Assembly: GCF_001625305.1 (NCBI RefSeq)
Contig: NW_017802379.1
Coordinates: 6,523,978 to 6,587,977, forward strand
Direction of reading: 5' to 3'
DNA: 64,000 nt
Source of the DNA: Branchiostoma belcheri
Taxonomy: Eukaryota; Chordata; Leptocardii; Amphioxiformes; Branchiostomatidae
The notes beneath the pieces were generated by a model. It made no database searches, was not told where the DNA came from, and saw only the letters and a program-made list of their open reading frames with translations. Made by a program: the position numbers and the translations under genes. This document shows positions 47,627 through 60,900 of this stretch, piece by piece (positions within the stretch are counted from its first letter, which is position 1; each line of letters starts with the position of its first letter).

Positions 47627-50600
47627 CTACATGTTGGCCACATAGATCCCGTGGGTCTGCATGGGGACTTTGTTGGGTTGGGAGAGCTCAGCCCTGCCCA
47701 GCTCAGTGAAGGTCTTCCCATCCAGGACCAGCAGGAAGCAGGTGGACTTCCCCTCGCCCGCCCTTATAACAGCAGACAGCACAACACCTGAGACAACACA
47801 GAAGTGCACCCTGGAGGAATCTGCTGGAACTGCAGTCTTATGTTCCTCTGTATGCCCCACCACCTAACCCAAAGCAAGTATCACCACACCTGAGAAGTAC
47901 AAAGGTGTGGTGGCTGGTTTCGTATGTGCCTGTCATGCCACCTGTTGGAGTGTGCAGGAACTGCAGCCTGAGTCTTTGATAGATCCTACTACAGACCTTT
48001 TCATGCAAAATGTAAAGGGCTACAACACTGTAAGTTGTACAACAATGCACAATTTAAAATGCAAAATGTAAAAAAAGAAATAAATCACTGTATGCGTTGG
48101 TAACAGATACAAATACAAAACTTGGTTACTGTGTTCCCTGGATATAAATGTAAAATTATGATATACAATAATAAAAATATACCATCGTCTTCTGAGGTGG
48201 GGTTAGGTGCCTCCACAAACACAGGTTCTGCAGTGTAACAGTTCTCCTCAGACCAGTAGATCTTCTCTTTGGTCTCTGTATCCACCTTCACCAGCTAAGA
48301 AAGGTGGGGGAGGGGGGCAAGATTAGGTTATTAGTCTAAAAAGTTAAAAACAAAAATCCCATAAAAACCTTTGAAAACTTAATATTCAAATTCAAATGTT
48401 CACTGTATGTACTATGTTTTCATGTCCCAAATATCTCCTTCTCCAAAACGTATACAAATAGTTATATATTGTTTTGGTAAACATCATTTTGTTACTGAAT
48501 GTTGAATACTTACTCTGAAAGGACAAACGTAAACGTCTGTTCCATAGATGTAGCGATACTTCCTCCCATTGTACCTCTCGTTAACTCTGGGCAGGTCAAA
48601 GTTTGCTGCAGCAAAAGAATATGAACAGTACAGGTTATTGTGCACAGGTTATTGTTCAAGCAATGAGCAAATTCAATCACTGTGAGTACTGCCTGTTTCA
48701 ACAGAAAACACAAATTTGACCTTTTCAGCACCAAGGACAGACATGTTACTGCTCACTAACAATGAGCAATGATGTTATGAAGCAAGTTTAAAAAAGAAGA
48801 AAGTAAAAAATTTGGATAAGTCCAATTTCTTGTGTTGGAAATGACAGTTTAAACCTGCTTCAAAAGGAGGTAATTCTGTCGCTGTGAGTAGAGCCTTTTC
48901 CAACAGAAAACACAAATTTGTTATTTTCAGCACCAAGGACAGGTATGTTACTGCTCACTAAAAATGTTGTTATTACCATCAGTGAGGATCTCTGGCACAC
49001 AGTAGATGGAGTCATCCTTTCTGATGGCCGAGGCCAGGGTGCCAGAAAGCTTCACCAGATTCTCATCATCAGGAATGTCCTGTAGGTCACAAATTGCAAG
49101 AATTACAGAAACATTTATCAACTAAACATTTGCAAAGCAAATGCATAATGTATACCTTCTCATGTGATCTGCTCTGTTAATTCTTACTCAAGCACATTCA
49201 TATATATGGTAACAGGAGTCTGAATCTCTCCTGCTATAAAATTGCAACATGATGTAACCTAACACTAGTTACCATGGTGACAGACATATGGTTCAGGTCC
49301 TTATTTGTTTTGAGAAAAAGAAGAAGAAAAAGAGGAAGAAGAAACAGAGCCAAAACAATATGTTTTTCTTCTGCAAAGGTAAACATAACAATCAAGTAAA
49401 TTTACCTCAGGAACATTAAGAGGAAGGACAAATCTGGCGATGTAGTTGTCGGTGTCTCCCAGCTTTGCGTTGGCCTCCTCCTTGGACCAGGTGTGCAGGT
49501 TGTGCAGGTAAAACTGGAAGACGGCATCCATCTTGGCGAAGGCACACAGGTCCATGACCAGGTGTCCATTGTCTTCGTAGGCGTTGATGTGGTGGAATGT
49601 CATCATGGCGTCTGCTGTGTACTTAGTGGTCCGGATCTTCCCTGTGGCCTTTTCTATCACATGAAACTGGGTCTGTGAAAAAGAGAAGAACACATTTAAA
49701 GAAACGTCATGGCAAAAAATATGCATGTATTTTGGGACTTTTGTTGACTGTGTGCATTTCCTGCAATCCAAATATCGACAATGCCATACAAACTCAGTCC
49801 TGTTATTTTTCTCCAGATCTGTGGGATTGCAAGGCAGTATGGGTAAAGGGGTGAAGTTTAGTTTCCTCTATTGCCTTGTTTGGTTAAAGTAGTAATTTTA
49901 GGAATAATCAAAGTTTCACAAATTTGTCCTTTTCAGCACCAAGGACAGGTATATTATTGCGCACTAACAATGATGTATTTAACATTCAGAGGGAATACAC
50001 CTATTATCTACAGATATGTCAAAATCCACACTTCATTCTTAGACTTAAAGAAAATGCTAATTTTTCCTTTTCAGCACTAAGGACAGGCATATTCTTGCTC
50101 AATAACAATGAGTAGTGGTGTATTAACATTCAGAGGGAATACTACCTACATGTATGTCAAGTTGCACACTTTATTCTAGAAAATGATGAAGATGACCCAA
50201 CTGTATCTAAGCTAGTTCTATACTCACAGGAATCTCCTTGTGAAACTGGAAGGCCCAGTCCACACCGTAGCCAAAGATGGGACCTGCCATGATCTTCAGC
50301 ACGTTCAGGTAAAACGGCTGCTCCACGAAGACAAAGTAGTTCTCCGTCATGGCGAAGCTGTGGAAGTAGTTTGGGAAGGCGCCATACTTCTGGGGGATCT
50401 TGGCGATGATGGAGGCTTTCTGGAGGGGGTTCTCTACTTCACCTGGGGTCGGGTACATGTGTAAGAAGACACCAGCATCAGCATGGGAAATCACCCTCCC
50501 CTTAGATTTAAAAAGATATACAATAGTACTTAGCACCAAGGACATCCTTGTTCTGTTGAACTAGTTACTGAGAGTAGTAATTTAGGGTAAATAACACTCA

Positions 50601-53267
50601 CTGAAGCAACCCTGCCTCTGAACCAAAAACCCAAAAGGTGAAAATTTTGAATCTTAAAGTGCTGACATCAATATGACATATTGAGAATATGATTATGAAT
50701 TGAGAATATGGTTGATCTACAGTGTGCAACAGGCTTTAAATGCCTCATTCTAAAGACTGCAATCCTTTTATGTGTGCATGCAAGTTGGAAGACTAACAAT
50801 GGCTTTAATCGATTCAAAATTTTCACCTTTTCTAGTAAGGGTTGGCAGGGTTGCGAACCAGCTAGCTGGACTCCAAATGCTAATGAAATGTCAACAACCT
50901 GACTTGCTACAATATGAATGAAACTCCTCCCTACCCTTATCAGGAGGAGGGATCTTGATGAGACAGTACCCCCCGTTCTTCCCGTAGGTCGTTCCCATGT
51001 TGTACACGGTTCCGTCTGTGTCATTCTGAGCGTGTGCAGTGGCTCCATTCACTGCCACGTACTTCTGGTAGTCCACCTAGAAATATCATAATAACATTAA
51101 CTAGAAGGTAAATATCGTGGTAATATTTGCAAAGCATGCATAATATTTACCTTTGCACATGGTCTGCTCTGTTGATTCTTACTCAAACACATTTTTACAT
51201 ATATGGTGACAAGAGTCAAAATCCCTCCTGCTATAAAATTGCAACATGACGTAACCCTACACTAGTTACCATAGTGACAGACGTCTGGTTCAGGTCGGTC
51301 ACTGACCGTATTTGTTTGGAGAAGAAGAAGAAGAAACTAATAATTTAAGTTTTCTTCTTCTTTCTTCTTCTAATATATAAACTGGAGAAAATTCCCTATA
51401 AAAAATAAATAAAGGTAAATTGTTACCTTCAACTTGCCAGAGTCCAGGGTTCTGGGATCCACTTTGCGTATGTACGGGAGTTCAGTGTGTGCGTAGTACT
51501 CCTCCCCAACCTGCATCAAATGGACGTTCCCGTTGTCTGTCCTGGGTCTGGACATGGGGGTGAAATAGGAGAACAGCCTGCAGGGAATAAAAACATCAGA
51601 AAGTCAACAAGTTGGATACCCTGTCATTACTAGGGATGCTTAAAGCACATCATCAGAATGCACTGCACCCGTAATGTATTGTGCATAGGCCATAGCACTT
51701 TGGCAGATGGTCATACTATCATATCATTTAATATGGTGACAGGAGTCTAAATCCCTCCTGCTATAAAATGGCAACATGATGTAACCCAACACCAGTTACC
51801 ATGGTGATAGATGTCTGGTTCAGGTCATTGACCTTATTTGTTTGGAGAAGAAGAAGAGGAAGAAGAAACAGAACAAAAACAATATGTTTTCCTTTGGCGA
51901 AGGTAAACATAACAATTACTTGTATCAGGGAACCAGTATAGTCAGGTGTAAATACATCAATATAACTAGTTTGTTCACCTGGAGAAGATGCTCTTGCAGG
52001 GATCAGGGTAGGCAGTTGTGCCAAACTCTGACATGACGATCCTCTTCTGTTCCAGTCCCTGTACGTACGCATCGCTGCGTAGGAACTTACTCTGGTATGT
52101 CACATCTCCATTCTACAGGTAGAAACATTGTTTGATACATAATCTGCATAACCAACAATGCTTACTTAGTACAATGTAATACACATAGCTGGCATCCATG
52201 ACTTTTTTTTAAAATTCTGGTTCCAGAAATATTTCATTTTAGCTATTCTATGACTACTGGAAATTGTGACTACTGGAAACTTCTGTAAGATATCTAGTAA
52301 TAGGTAATCTTTTCAAATATTGTACTAAACAAAAGTGTAATCCTAGGAGACAAATACGGCACCTTGGTTGCTCTAAATAATTTTCTTCTGGTTTTGTCAT
52401 TGAATATCAGTCATTATCACACTGCTCTGTAGTATCAGTCACCTAATCGGTTTGTCACAATTTTTGTCACAATTGTCCACCTTACCTTTAAATAATTTTC
52501 GCTACTTTTGGAGTTGTTTTCTATTGTAACACTTTCTGAACTTAAAAACAAACAAACTTTTTTGTCAATGCCTACTAGGTGACACTGGCCTTACCTGAAT
52601 GTGAAACTTGTGGATGAGAGCCATGCCATCAAACCAGTGTCTGTACTTCTGTTCTCCCTGTTCAAACTTGCCAGGACTGTTCCTCAGGAGGGACCCACTC
52701 AGCCATTTGGGGATCTTTCCTGGGAGCAACAGAACAATGGATTGAATAATGATTCTATGTTAGGATAGATGGAAAGAAATGGAAACCAAGCATGGAGACT
52801 ATTTTATGTAAAATTTAATTGGCAAGTAAGGATAAATACATATACATATATATATATATATATAGTAGTAATGTAGAAAAAATGTATTGATATTGAGTCT
52901 TTATATGTATAAGAGTACAAATAATGATCACATAAAGTAGAATATCATAATTTTTCATGCCAACAATTTGATAACTGGTAAGTTTTTTGTACTGTTCTTC
53001 ACATATAATTAACATTTCTGTATCTTCTCATATTCACTCCCCCTTTGATACTTTTATCCCATTCCTTATCTTGTGCAAATAGATTTTGCTATTTTTGCTT
53101 GGCTATTACACTAGTCTAGAGTACAAAATACAATGTACTTTGATCTGAGTGACCTACAGTAGTTGATAATCTAATCGCGTGTACTAAATGTACAACTCAC
53201 CTGTTACCTTTGTAGGTATCGGCTGCGGAGTCTCCTCACATGTTTTAAAGACCTCTTTCATAGCCAT
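47627..53267 (-). CDS. Carotenoid cleavage oxygenase (BCO/RPE65 family), complete
   Basis: Non-haem iron enzyme of the family that cleaves carotenoids or isomerises retinoids, the route to retinal. Eleven exons join in phase: 53267-53201, 52719-52595, 52112-51979, 51577-51427, 51076-50935, 50442-50228, 49672-49406, 49079-48977, 48605-48514, 48294-48183 and 47787-47627. They encode 522 aa, the normal family length (about 530-550). The four iron-binding histidines are all present: H174 (ATAHAQ), H234 (YFHSF), H305/306 (FHHINAYED) and H515 (THGIY). Family landmarks [37 protein letters not shown] and GRKYRYIYG are also intact. No signal peptide or membrane segment is seen, so a cytosolic or membrane-associated enzyme is expected. 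The substrate cannot be read from sequence; BCO-like activity is favoured over RPE65 isomerase only weakly. Same strand as MKS1, whose stop lies 1.7 kb upstream. Confidence 0.96.
48725..50560 (+). repeat. Interspersed 'CAGCACCAAGGACAGG' motif in oxygenase introns
   Basis: CAGCACCAAGGACAG or a one-base variant occurs near 48729, 48931, 49935, 50076 and 50533, each time in an intron. It is usually followed by a GTTACTGCTCACTAACAATG-like tail. Two copies (49935 and 50076) also share ACATTCAGAGGGAATAC farther on. The core is the same as in the 43-bp array at 57588-57931. Confidence 0.75.
49120..49390 (+). repeat. Dispersed ~270-bp MITE-like family, full copy
   Basis: It starts AACATTTGCAAAGCAAATGC and ends TCTGCAAAGGTAAACATAAC. 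The ends are therefore imperfect inverted repeats (TTTACCTT...AAGGTAAAC), suggesting a non-autonomous DNA element. The internal AAGAAGAAGAAA purine tract and CAGTCAGGTCATTGACCTTA-like block are shared with other copies. It lies in the intron between exons 49672-49406 and 49079-48977. Confidence 0.75.
51110..51360 (+). repeat. Dispersed ~270-bp family copy
   Basis: Family landmarks GCATAATATTTACCTTTGCA, TGGTCTGCTCTGTTGATTCT, CATGACGTAACCCTACACTA and a GAAGAAGAAGAAG tract are present. It is intronic in the oxygenase gene. Confidence 0.75.
51720..51915 (+). repeat. Dispersed ~270-bp family, 5'-truncated copy
   Basis: It begins at the ATATGGTGACAGGAGTCTAA landmark and ends GGCGAAGGTAAACATAACAA. 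It is preceded by a fragment of the 32-kb foldback arm (about 51660-51712). Intronic. Confidence 0.75.
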
Positions 53268-54936
53268 GACTACGGAGTATGGACTCAAATACCGCTGCTA
53301 GAATATATCTGAAAAGGGGTTCGTCAAGAAAAGAAGTACATACATTTTTTATTGAAAATAAAATTCAGGCAAGGAAAAGGTAACACAGCACACAACATAG
53401 AAAAACAGTGCACAAATGATAGATAACGCACTTTGGACAGCCTAGCCTGATCCGTCTGAAATAAAATTACAAGGTGCCTGTATCAAATTAAAGCCTTAAA
53501 CGTTGAATGTCACTGCCCGATAGTGGTCTAGATAATGATCAAGGTTATACAATAGGGCTTCAGTACTGGCACGACGCAACAGTGCTGACTTAGAAGTTAC
53601 ATGTACGTAAGCGACTCTTGTAAGTTTTTAAGGAATTAAACGTAACGAAACTTGAATTCAGGTATTACCTGGCTTCATTCACAATGTACGGCAGAATTAG
53701 ATCGAGAGTACCATGGATCGGTCACGGCTACGTGCGAGTAAGCATAGATTTTTAAGTCCTCAAGTGGTTGGAGCAAGCTGACGAACAGCTCCAGGAGCTA
53801 TATTAAGCTTACAAGTCCAAGACCCTCCAAGCTAAGTTGTCTTAGGGTGTCCTACAGTTCAGTCCTTACGTGCACCATACTTACCCGAGGGACCCCACCT
53901 TCTTGCGCCGACGTCTGGCCAAGTAAAATTACGGCGAAAGTTGCATAAAAGCCAGGAGCCCGCGGCCGATGAACCCTCCACAACTGAGGTCAGAGTCCGA
54001 CAGCAATCCATCAATGCGTTACCATAGCGCTGACAGGTGAAGTGGAGGGCGTCTATGGGGGTTTGTGAAGAGTGCCTCGTGGATAAAAGGTCACAAATTT
54101 GTTTGTTTCTAACGTTGACGCGAAAGACTCATCATTGCTTTGTTAACTACAATTCTGTTTCGTGGATCTGTTGATACGAGGCATAAGTTCTGAGGTATTG
54201 AAAGTGTGAAATGCGTGAGGGCTTAAAACCACATTCACACCCATAATCCAGTTCATAGGGACACCAACCTTAAGCACGTTACGCGTGCTGAATGCTTGTA
54301 ACAGCTGCCAAAATCAGCAGTTTGTTTTTCCCTTCCTTCTTTTATGATTACGTGTTTCATATCATAACCTTTGACATCTTTTCCTTTTATATCCTTTTAT
54401 ATGAGTTAAGAGCAAAGTTGAAAATGCTTGTCTCAGAAAAAATGTCCAATACATGTATCCACAAAAATTGAGATACATCATTTCCTTTAAACATTTAGGA
54501 CACAGTTTAAGATTTCGAGAAAGTTGAAGTGGAAAATATTTTATTCTTAAGACAGAATATACTTACAGAATATACAGAGGATCAAAAACAGACCATTGAC
54601 ATATATACATATAGCAGGAGTACCAAAATTTCAATTCCTTCTCAACACTTTAATAACCAGTTCTTTTTCTATAAGCCATTCTTCAGGCAGATATAAGTAG
54701 TTGAGCCAAGTGTTTTAATGCTTCACTTGAATAAAACTTGAATATAAAAATCTGTACAGAAAAATAAACTTGAATATTTACATCTAGAACAATATCAGTA
54801 CACAGCTGTGGATTTCTATTTCCTTGTGTTCCAAACTACAAAGACTTTTCAGTCATATGTTCTTCATGTACTGTTACAAAATGGCATCGAACAAGGCTGT
54901 ATAATTAACACTTGAATGAAGTTGACAGCCTAACAA
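53268..54936. other. Between MKS1 3' end and oxygenase 5' end
   Basis: This should hold the promoter of the carotenoid oxygenase (5' UTR just right of 53267) and the 3' UTR of MKS1. A minus-strand AATAAA at 54545-54540 could end MKS1 transcripts, giving a ~390-nt 3' UTR. No other gene was recognised. Confidence 0.5.
54540..54545 (-). terminator. Possible MKS1 polyadenylation signal
   Basis: Minus-strand AATAAA about 390 nt after the MKS1 stop codon. Chance occurrence in AT-rich DNA is possible. Confidence 0.35.
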
Positions 54937-57900
54937 CTATGTTGCACCCATGGTGCTGGCCAAATTTTCCCTGGCACTCTGCATTCTCTTCCTGGCCTTC
55001 TGGAAGGCATCTGCAAAAAGAAAGAAATAATGAGTCCAAGTTTATTTAGCATTAGATTCTGGTATGTTCTAAAGGTATCTTTTGAATAGGCTACTGTAAC
55101 AACATATGGGCAACAGTGATGGTAAAATACATGTAATTCAGATATACAAGATAGTCACTTACCTAACACATTCATGATGTTACTCTGTGCACTCATGCCA
55201 CTGGGAAGATAGAACATGAATAAATTCAATACAGCATGATTGTCTCAACTTACACTGCCAGTGTAATACATTATAGGCCATAATATATACACATACCACT
55301 GGCAAAGTATACTGAGGGTAAGTTGTAGCCAGGGGTATAGTCTGGCCTGTTAGATTGGTAGCACAGGTTAACATACAGACATTTAACATATACCATAGAT
55401 CAAACAAGTGTCCAAAATAAGTATAACATGAAGCAGACATAAAGCAATATTTCTTACACTGCTTTTTGTGTCTGCATGGATAATTTTATGTGAAAAATAC
55501 CCACCCCAGTCTGTCTAGTAGAGTGGCTGTCTTTCTCTTCTTTGTTGTCGTCTCCAAGAATGCCCTGAGATGAGAAAAGAGACAGTGACTGTTACACCGG
55601 GGGTGACTCTAGCTTCTCAGACAATTGCAAGGGCTCCTTCTCCAAAAGAACTGTAATCCCTACTAATCATCATTGAGAATAGAATTCACAGCTAGACTGT
55701 GGTCCAGAAGCTGGACTACTATCCACTAGACTACATGTTATCTTGTAGTCTAACAAACTACAGAATTTATGAAATGTTTGACAAAATCAAAATCTCCATA
55801 GCACAACACCCCACCCTAAGTACCTAATACCAGCCCAGAAGAGAACAAGAAATAGCCATGCCTTCAAGGACCAAAGTTACCAACCAAGGATTGAGGCATT
55901 CAAGAATTCATTCTTTCCCAGAACTATCGCAGAGTAGAACTCGCTGTCACCAAGTACAGTAGGGGCATTGTCACTAGATAGCTTTAAACAAAGTCTAGAG
56001 TTAGATGTTCAAGGGTTAGGTGTAACAAGTTGATCGGTGTAATGTAGCCAGCTTCCGCCACGCCGCATGCCTGCGAAGCTGGTGTGTTATACCGGCTATA
56101 CAGATACAGATACCCCAGTCACTACATGTACTTACTGACTCTGCTGTACACAGTACAGTTTGATCTGAATACTGCCTGACGATTCTGTACGAAAGCCGAA
56201 CTTGCTGAGTCTCTGTCCATCAAACGTGGTCGGTACGGCGGTGTACGTCGGGTCCTCCAGCTCTGGTGATCCTCCGATGAAGAATCTCCTCATGGGGTCC
56301 ACCAGACTGTTACCCACCGGTCTCCAAGTGTGGACAGTCTTGTGGTGAACACCTAGCAACAATGACAAGCACCAATACATACATGTTCTTTTATGGATAC
56401 TGCTGTGTTCTAGTTTGTCTAATAAGGAGGTTATGCTTTCAGAAGAGTTGGTTGGTTGGTTGGTTGGTTGGTTGATTGATTGATTGATTGATTGATGAAG
56501 AAGGTAAGTAGACAATGATGTTGGTAAGCCTTTCTGTATGTCAAAATAGAGCACACTATTGTCTCCACAAGAGGACATTGCAGAAAAAAAGGTTATGTTT
56601 TCAAAAGAAGAGGTTGGTTGGTGAAGGTAAGCAGATATGATGGATATGATGAAGAAATGGCATGGGCCCAAATTTAGAAACTTTCTTGATCTTTAACAAT
56701 TGCATGATGGCCAATTTCACCACCATGCCACCTTGGTGGAGGTATACATTTCTTAAGAGTGGTATAAACTTTCTTCCTCCTTAATTTTTTCCCACTATAC
56801 ATGTAGATGTGCATACCTGGAGCTGAGGGCACCCCACAGTACCCGTACCCCTCTGTACGGTACCTCTGCCAGGAGTCTACAGACAGGACTTGGAGAAACA
56901 GGAGCGGCCACTGGGGCATGTCATCTGGAAGGGAGCACCGATCATAACATGCTATTACTTCACAAAGCCGTACCAAAAGACACGAACTGTCATTCTTTCC
57001 GAAAGCGATTAAGCTGTATAATTTTAAGAACTGAACTCTGTTGATCATGATTGTTTCGTATTTTGTCAACTAGGTATATGCTATATATGCTTTAACCATA
57101 TTCTTAATGTCAAGGGCCCTTTTTTGTTTTTTAAAACATTAAAATGTTTTTAAAGCATTAAAATGCAGGTTTGACTGTATACACTAAATCACAACATACA
57201 AATTCCTACCTTCTGTTTCATTTCTGAAGAAAACCTCATACTCAAAAGGATAGGAGAAGTAGGCCACATTATCCTGTGAAAAAAGTAGATTTAAGTTAGC
57301 TAACCCATGAATGCTTTATCTCAAACTGAATAAGGGTTTGTCCAAAGCACAGTGCACCATTGAAAAATCCTAAAAGTCGTCATAACAGGCAGATTGTTCT
57401 TACCTTGCCCTCCACTTTAGTGGTAACAGTGTGGGTGACTCCTGATAACTGCTGCCCATGGTCTGATGTCCAATCTGGAGTGAGGAAATAAATAAAACAG
57501 TTGAGTCATAAATTATGGTAAAATCAGGTTCTGACATTTCTGTAAAGGTTAGCAGAAAACCATTTCAATATTGCAATAGACAATTATGTTCAGCACCAAG
57601 GACAGGTGTGTTTGCCTGTGTGTATATGGCGTTCAGCACCAAGGACAGGTGTGTTTGCCTGTATGTATATGGCGTTCAGCACCAAGAACAGGTGTGTTTG
57701 CCTGTGTGTGGATGGCGTTCAGCACCAAGGACAGGTGTGTTTGCCTGTGTGTGAATGGTGTTCAGCACCAAGGACAGGTATGTTTGCCTGTGTGTGGATG
57801 GTGTTCAGCACCAAGGACAGGTGTGTTTGCCTGTGTGTGGATGGTGTTCAGCACCAAGGACAGGTATGTTTGCCTGTGTGTGGATGGCGTTCAGCACCAA

Positions 57901-60900
57901 GGACAGGTGTGTTTTCTTATGTGTGGGTTAAGTTTAAACAAAAAATCTATCTGTTTGGCGGCTGTACTTAATTTGTAATGAGAAAAAAAGTAAAGGTCTT
58001 ACTTTTTGGTAGTTCCAGGAAGAAATTGATGTGTAGGTTGTCATACTCAAAGTTTCTTGCTGAAACTGTAACACATAAAACAAAGCCAACTGGGTAATTG
58101 AAGGTTTGCTCCCGCTACAATGTTCGGAGCAGACTGCTGCAGGATATGAATGTCGAGAGGTGGGCCAGTGTAGATAGCAGATGAGTGTATTGTAAAATGA
58201 GCAACTTTCTTCAGATCAGCATTTTGTGCCGGTTTGTTTTTTTGGCCTTACATCATGTCTTTGCTAGATTTCATGTCAATTTTCCCCAAAGACAGCCCAC
58301 AGTTTCTAATTAACAATTTTACATACATTGTACAATGATTTTTCTTGGTTTTGCCATTTTGATTAACCTGTAATTAACTTCAGTAGTCATTTGATTAACC
58401 TGTAGCAAACTAAAGTGGTCATTTGGCTGAGAACTCTGTAGGTTACAATGTTAGGTAGCTGACAGAAGGTTAAAGGTACAGGAATGGAGTGTTTTAGTCA
58501 CCTATTTCTCCATACAGGTTCAATCTCAGGATTCCTGGAGGTGGCTGAAATAAGGAAAAATATATCAGTCTCCAGTGGAATGTATGAGTGCTATGACATT
58601 GAAACCTTAATTGTGAAAATATGTGAAAAGCTTTTATTTACTTTTAAAGTATAGAGAAAATAAATCTGGTTTACACAACATGTGCAATGATGATATACAA
58701 ACCATTTCAAACTGTTCCCCCACACTGGCTGCTAGTGTCTCAATGTGTTTGGCATACAGCTGTAAAGGGGAAGTGAAAGACATTGGTTTTGCACTGGCAA
58801 AATTGGAAAGATATCAGTCTTCCCCTTTAAAAATACTTGTGCTTCTGTTGATTGTTTTTCATACTAACATCAAATATATTACAAGGGACACTACTAATCC
58901 TAATGTTTTATATTTGAACCAAAACTATACATTACTTAACAAGTAGACAAGTAATCAGTAAGGTAACAATAGCATCTGCCTGGAATATCTAGTATGATAC
59001 AATTCAAGTCTTACCTCTTTATACATCTTATGTTCTCTATCCTGTTCTTGGCTGTCAACAAAAAAAGAAAAGCAGGCTTGTTTGTAAACAATGTTTCTAC
59101 AGATACAATGCATACAAATATCATTCAACCTACTGAATGCTCTACAAAATATGTAAAGTTGCAATGTATTCTAATTAACATTCATGTACAATAAGATTCT
59201 TAAAAAAGACGTAATATATTCACCTGCTCATAGGCTTTGACACATGCTGCAGTGTGTATTCATAAATTTCTGAAAAAAGAAAGTCAAAACTGGTCATGTT
59301 GATATTACAAATATGAAAGGATCCACTGAAATGGGATAATACACATGATATTGATGATGTATCAGTTTTAGATTAGATCAAATGAACAAATAAACAAACA
59401 AACCTTTTCTCTCTCCCTCTGTCTCCAGCCTATAAGGCCCTCGACTGCGGTTAAAGTCAGGCTTAATGCTGATGACACCATTGTTGTCTACCTGTGGAAT
59501 GGGAAATAAAGTTGGAAATTCGGCAACTGAAAAGTTAGTAAAAACACTACATGTATTTACCAAAACACTTAGGGACAGATTTAAAACATACTTACAAGTG
59601 AAAGAGGAACATACCTGTATTGAGCAGAGGACATATTCATCTGACAGTTCAGGAGTCCTGTTAGAGAAGATATGATATCGATATCTGTTAAATATTTCTT
59701 TAAAATGTGTCTTATACATGTATATAACAGGTTTAGGGGTATGATGATGATGATAACAGGGTCTTACTAACTATAATTATTTCTGTTGATGAAGGTTAGA
59801 CATCCAGGTAAACAATACTCATAGGTGTGACATCCACCACTCTTCTTCAGCGTCACCAATTAACTAACAGAGCTCGTTAATCCGGAAATTATCTCCGTAA
59901 TTATCCAGTAGCAGAGTTTGAATTTCCTGAGAAATTTTCAAGACATAGATTGACATTCACCAAAAAGCAGTTACTCAAGCAAATGGATCCAGTTGCTTGA
60001 GTAACTGCTTTTTGGCGTATCGTATTACATGTACCTGGGTGTCTAACCTTCATCGACGCATTGATTGACATTGTCAAATATAATTCATCTTCTTTCTAGG
60101 TATAGTCATTTGCCTGTTCCTTGCTACCCTGGGACAGAGAACTGACCTGTTCCTGGCACTGAGATCAGCCATGATGTACATGGTCTGCTGCGGGGTGTTG
60201 ATGACGTGGTTGTTACGGAGGAAGTCTTCTGTCGGCTTCATGTTCACCAAGTTCTTGTTCCTCGGAATGTTTCCTCCTCTACAACATGGACAGTAGAAAT
60301 GATTCAGCTAGATGTTTATAATGTTTACATAATGTTTACCTTCACATGGTCTAGCCCAACAATCTACTGCTGCTTATTCTTACATAAACACATTCATATA
60401 TGGTAACCAGCCCCTCCAACTCTCTCCTACCACTTGCTACATAATGTAATCCAACACCAGAGGGTATCTGCTACAGCACCAGATAACATGGAAAGCTGTC
60501 TGGTCCAGGTCATTGACCTTATATGTTTGGAACAGAAAAAGGAGAAACAGAGTAAAAACAATGTGGTTCCTCCTGTAAAGGTAAACATAACAACTTTTTG
60601 TTCACAGAAAGAAAACAGCAATGGCACTCAGGCTGAAACAAAAACAGCATTTGTAACGTGGTAAGATATGAGGCAGCTGTGTCACCTGTCTGCAGCTGCC
60701 TGCCTGCGCCTGCGCACCTGGCTCATCCGGTCCACCAGGAACGACTGCTCCTCATTGGGCGATGTCGTCATTGTCTCATACTGAGGACAGAAGAACAATC
60801 ACTATACCCTAGCCTCACTGTCAGATTCTGGTGCAATGTATTTCCTAAAATTATGAATATAAAAAACCTGACTACAGTTTGTGCGGTAATTGAATAACTT

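Noticed and set aside
57588..57931. Regular 43-bp repeat as a possible CRISPR array
   Set aside because: Spacer-like parts are nearly identical between units, and the host is eukaryotic with the array in an intron.
57515..57978. Open frames of 79-130 codons with a repeated Cys-rich motif
   Set aside because: They translate the 43-bp minisatellite within an MKS1 intron; the same motif appears in all three frames, which shows it is an artefact of the array.
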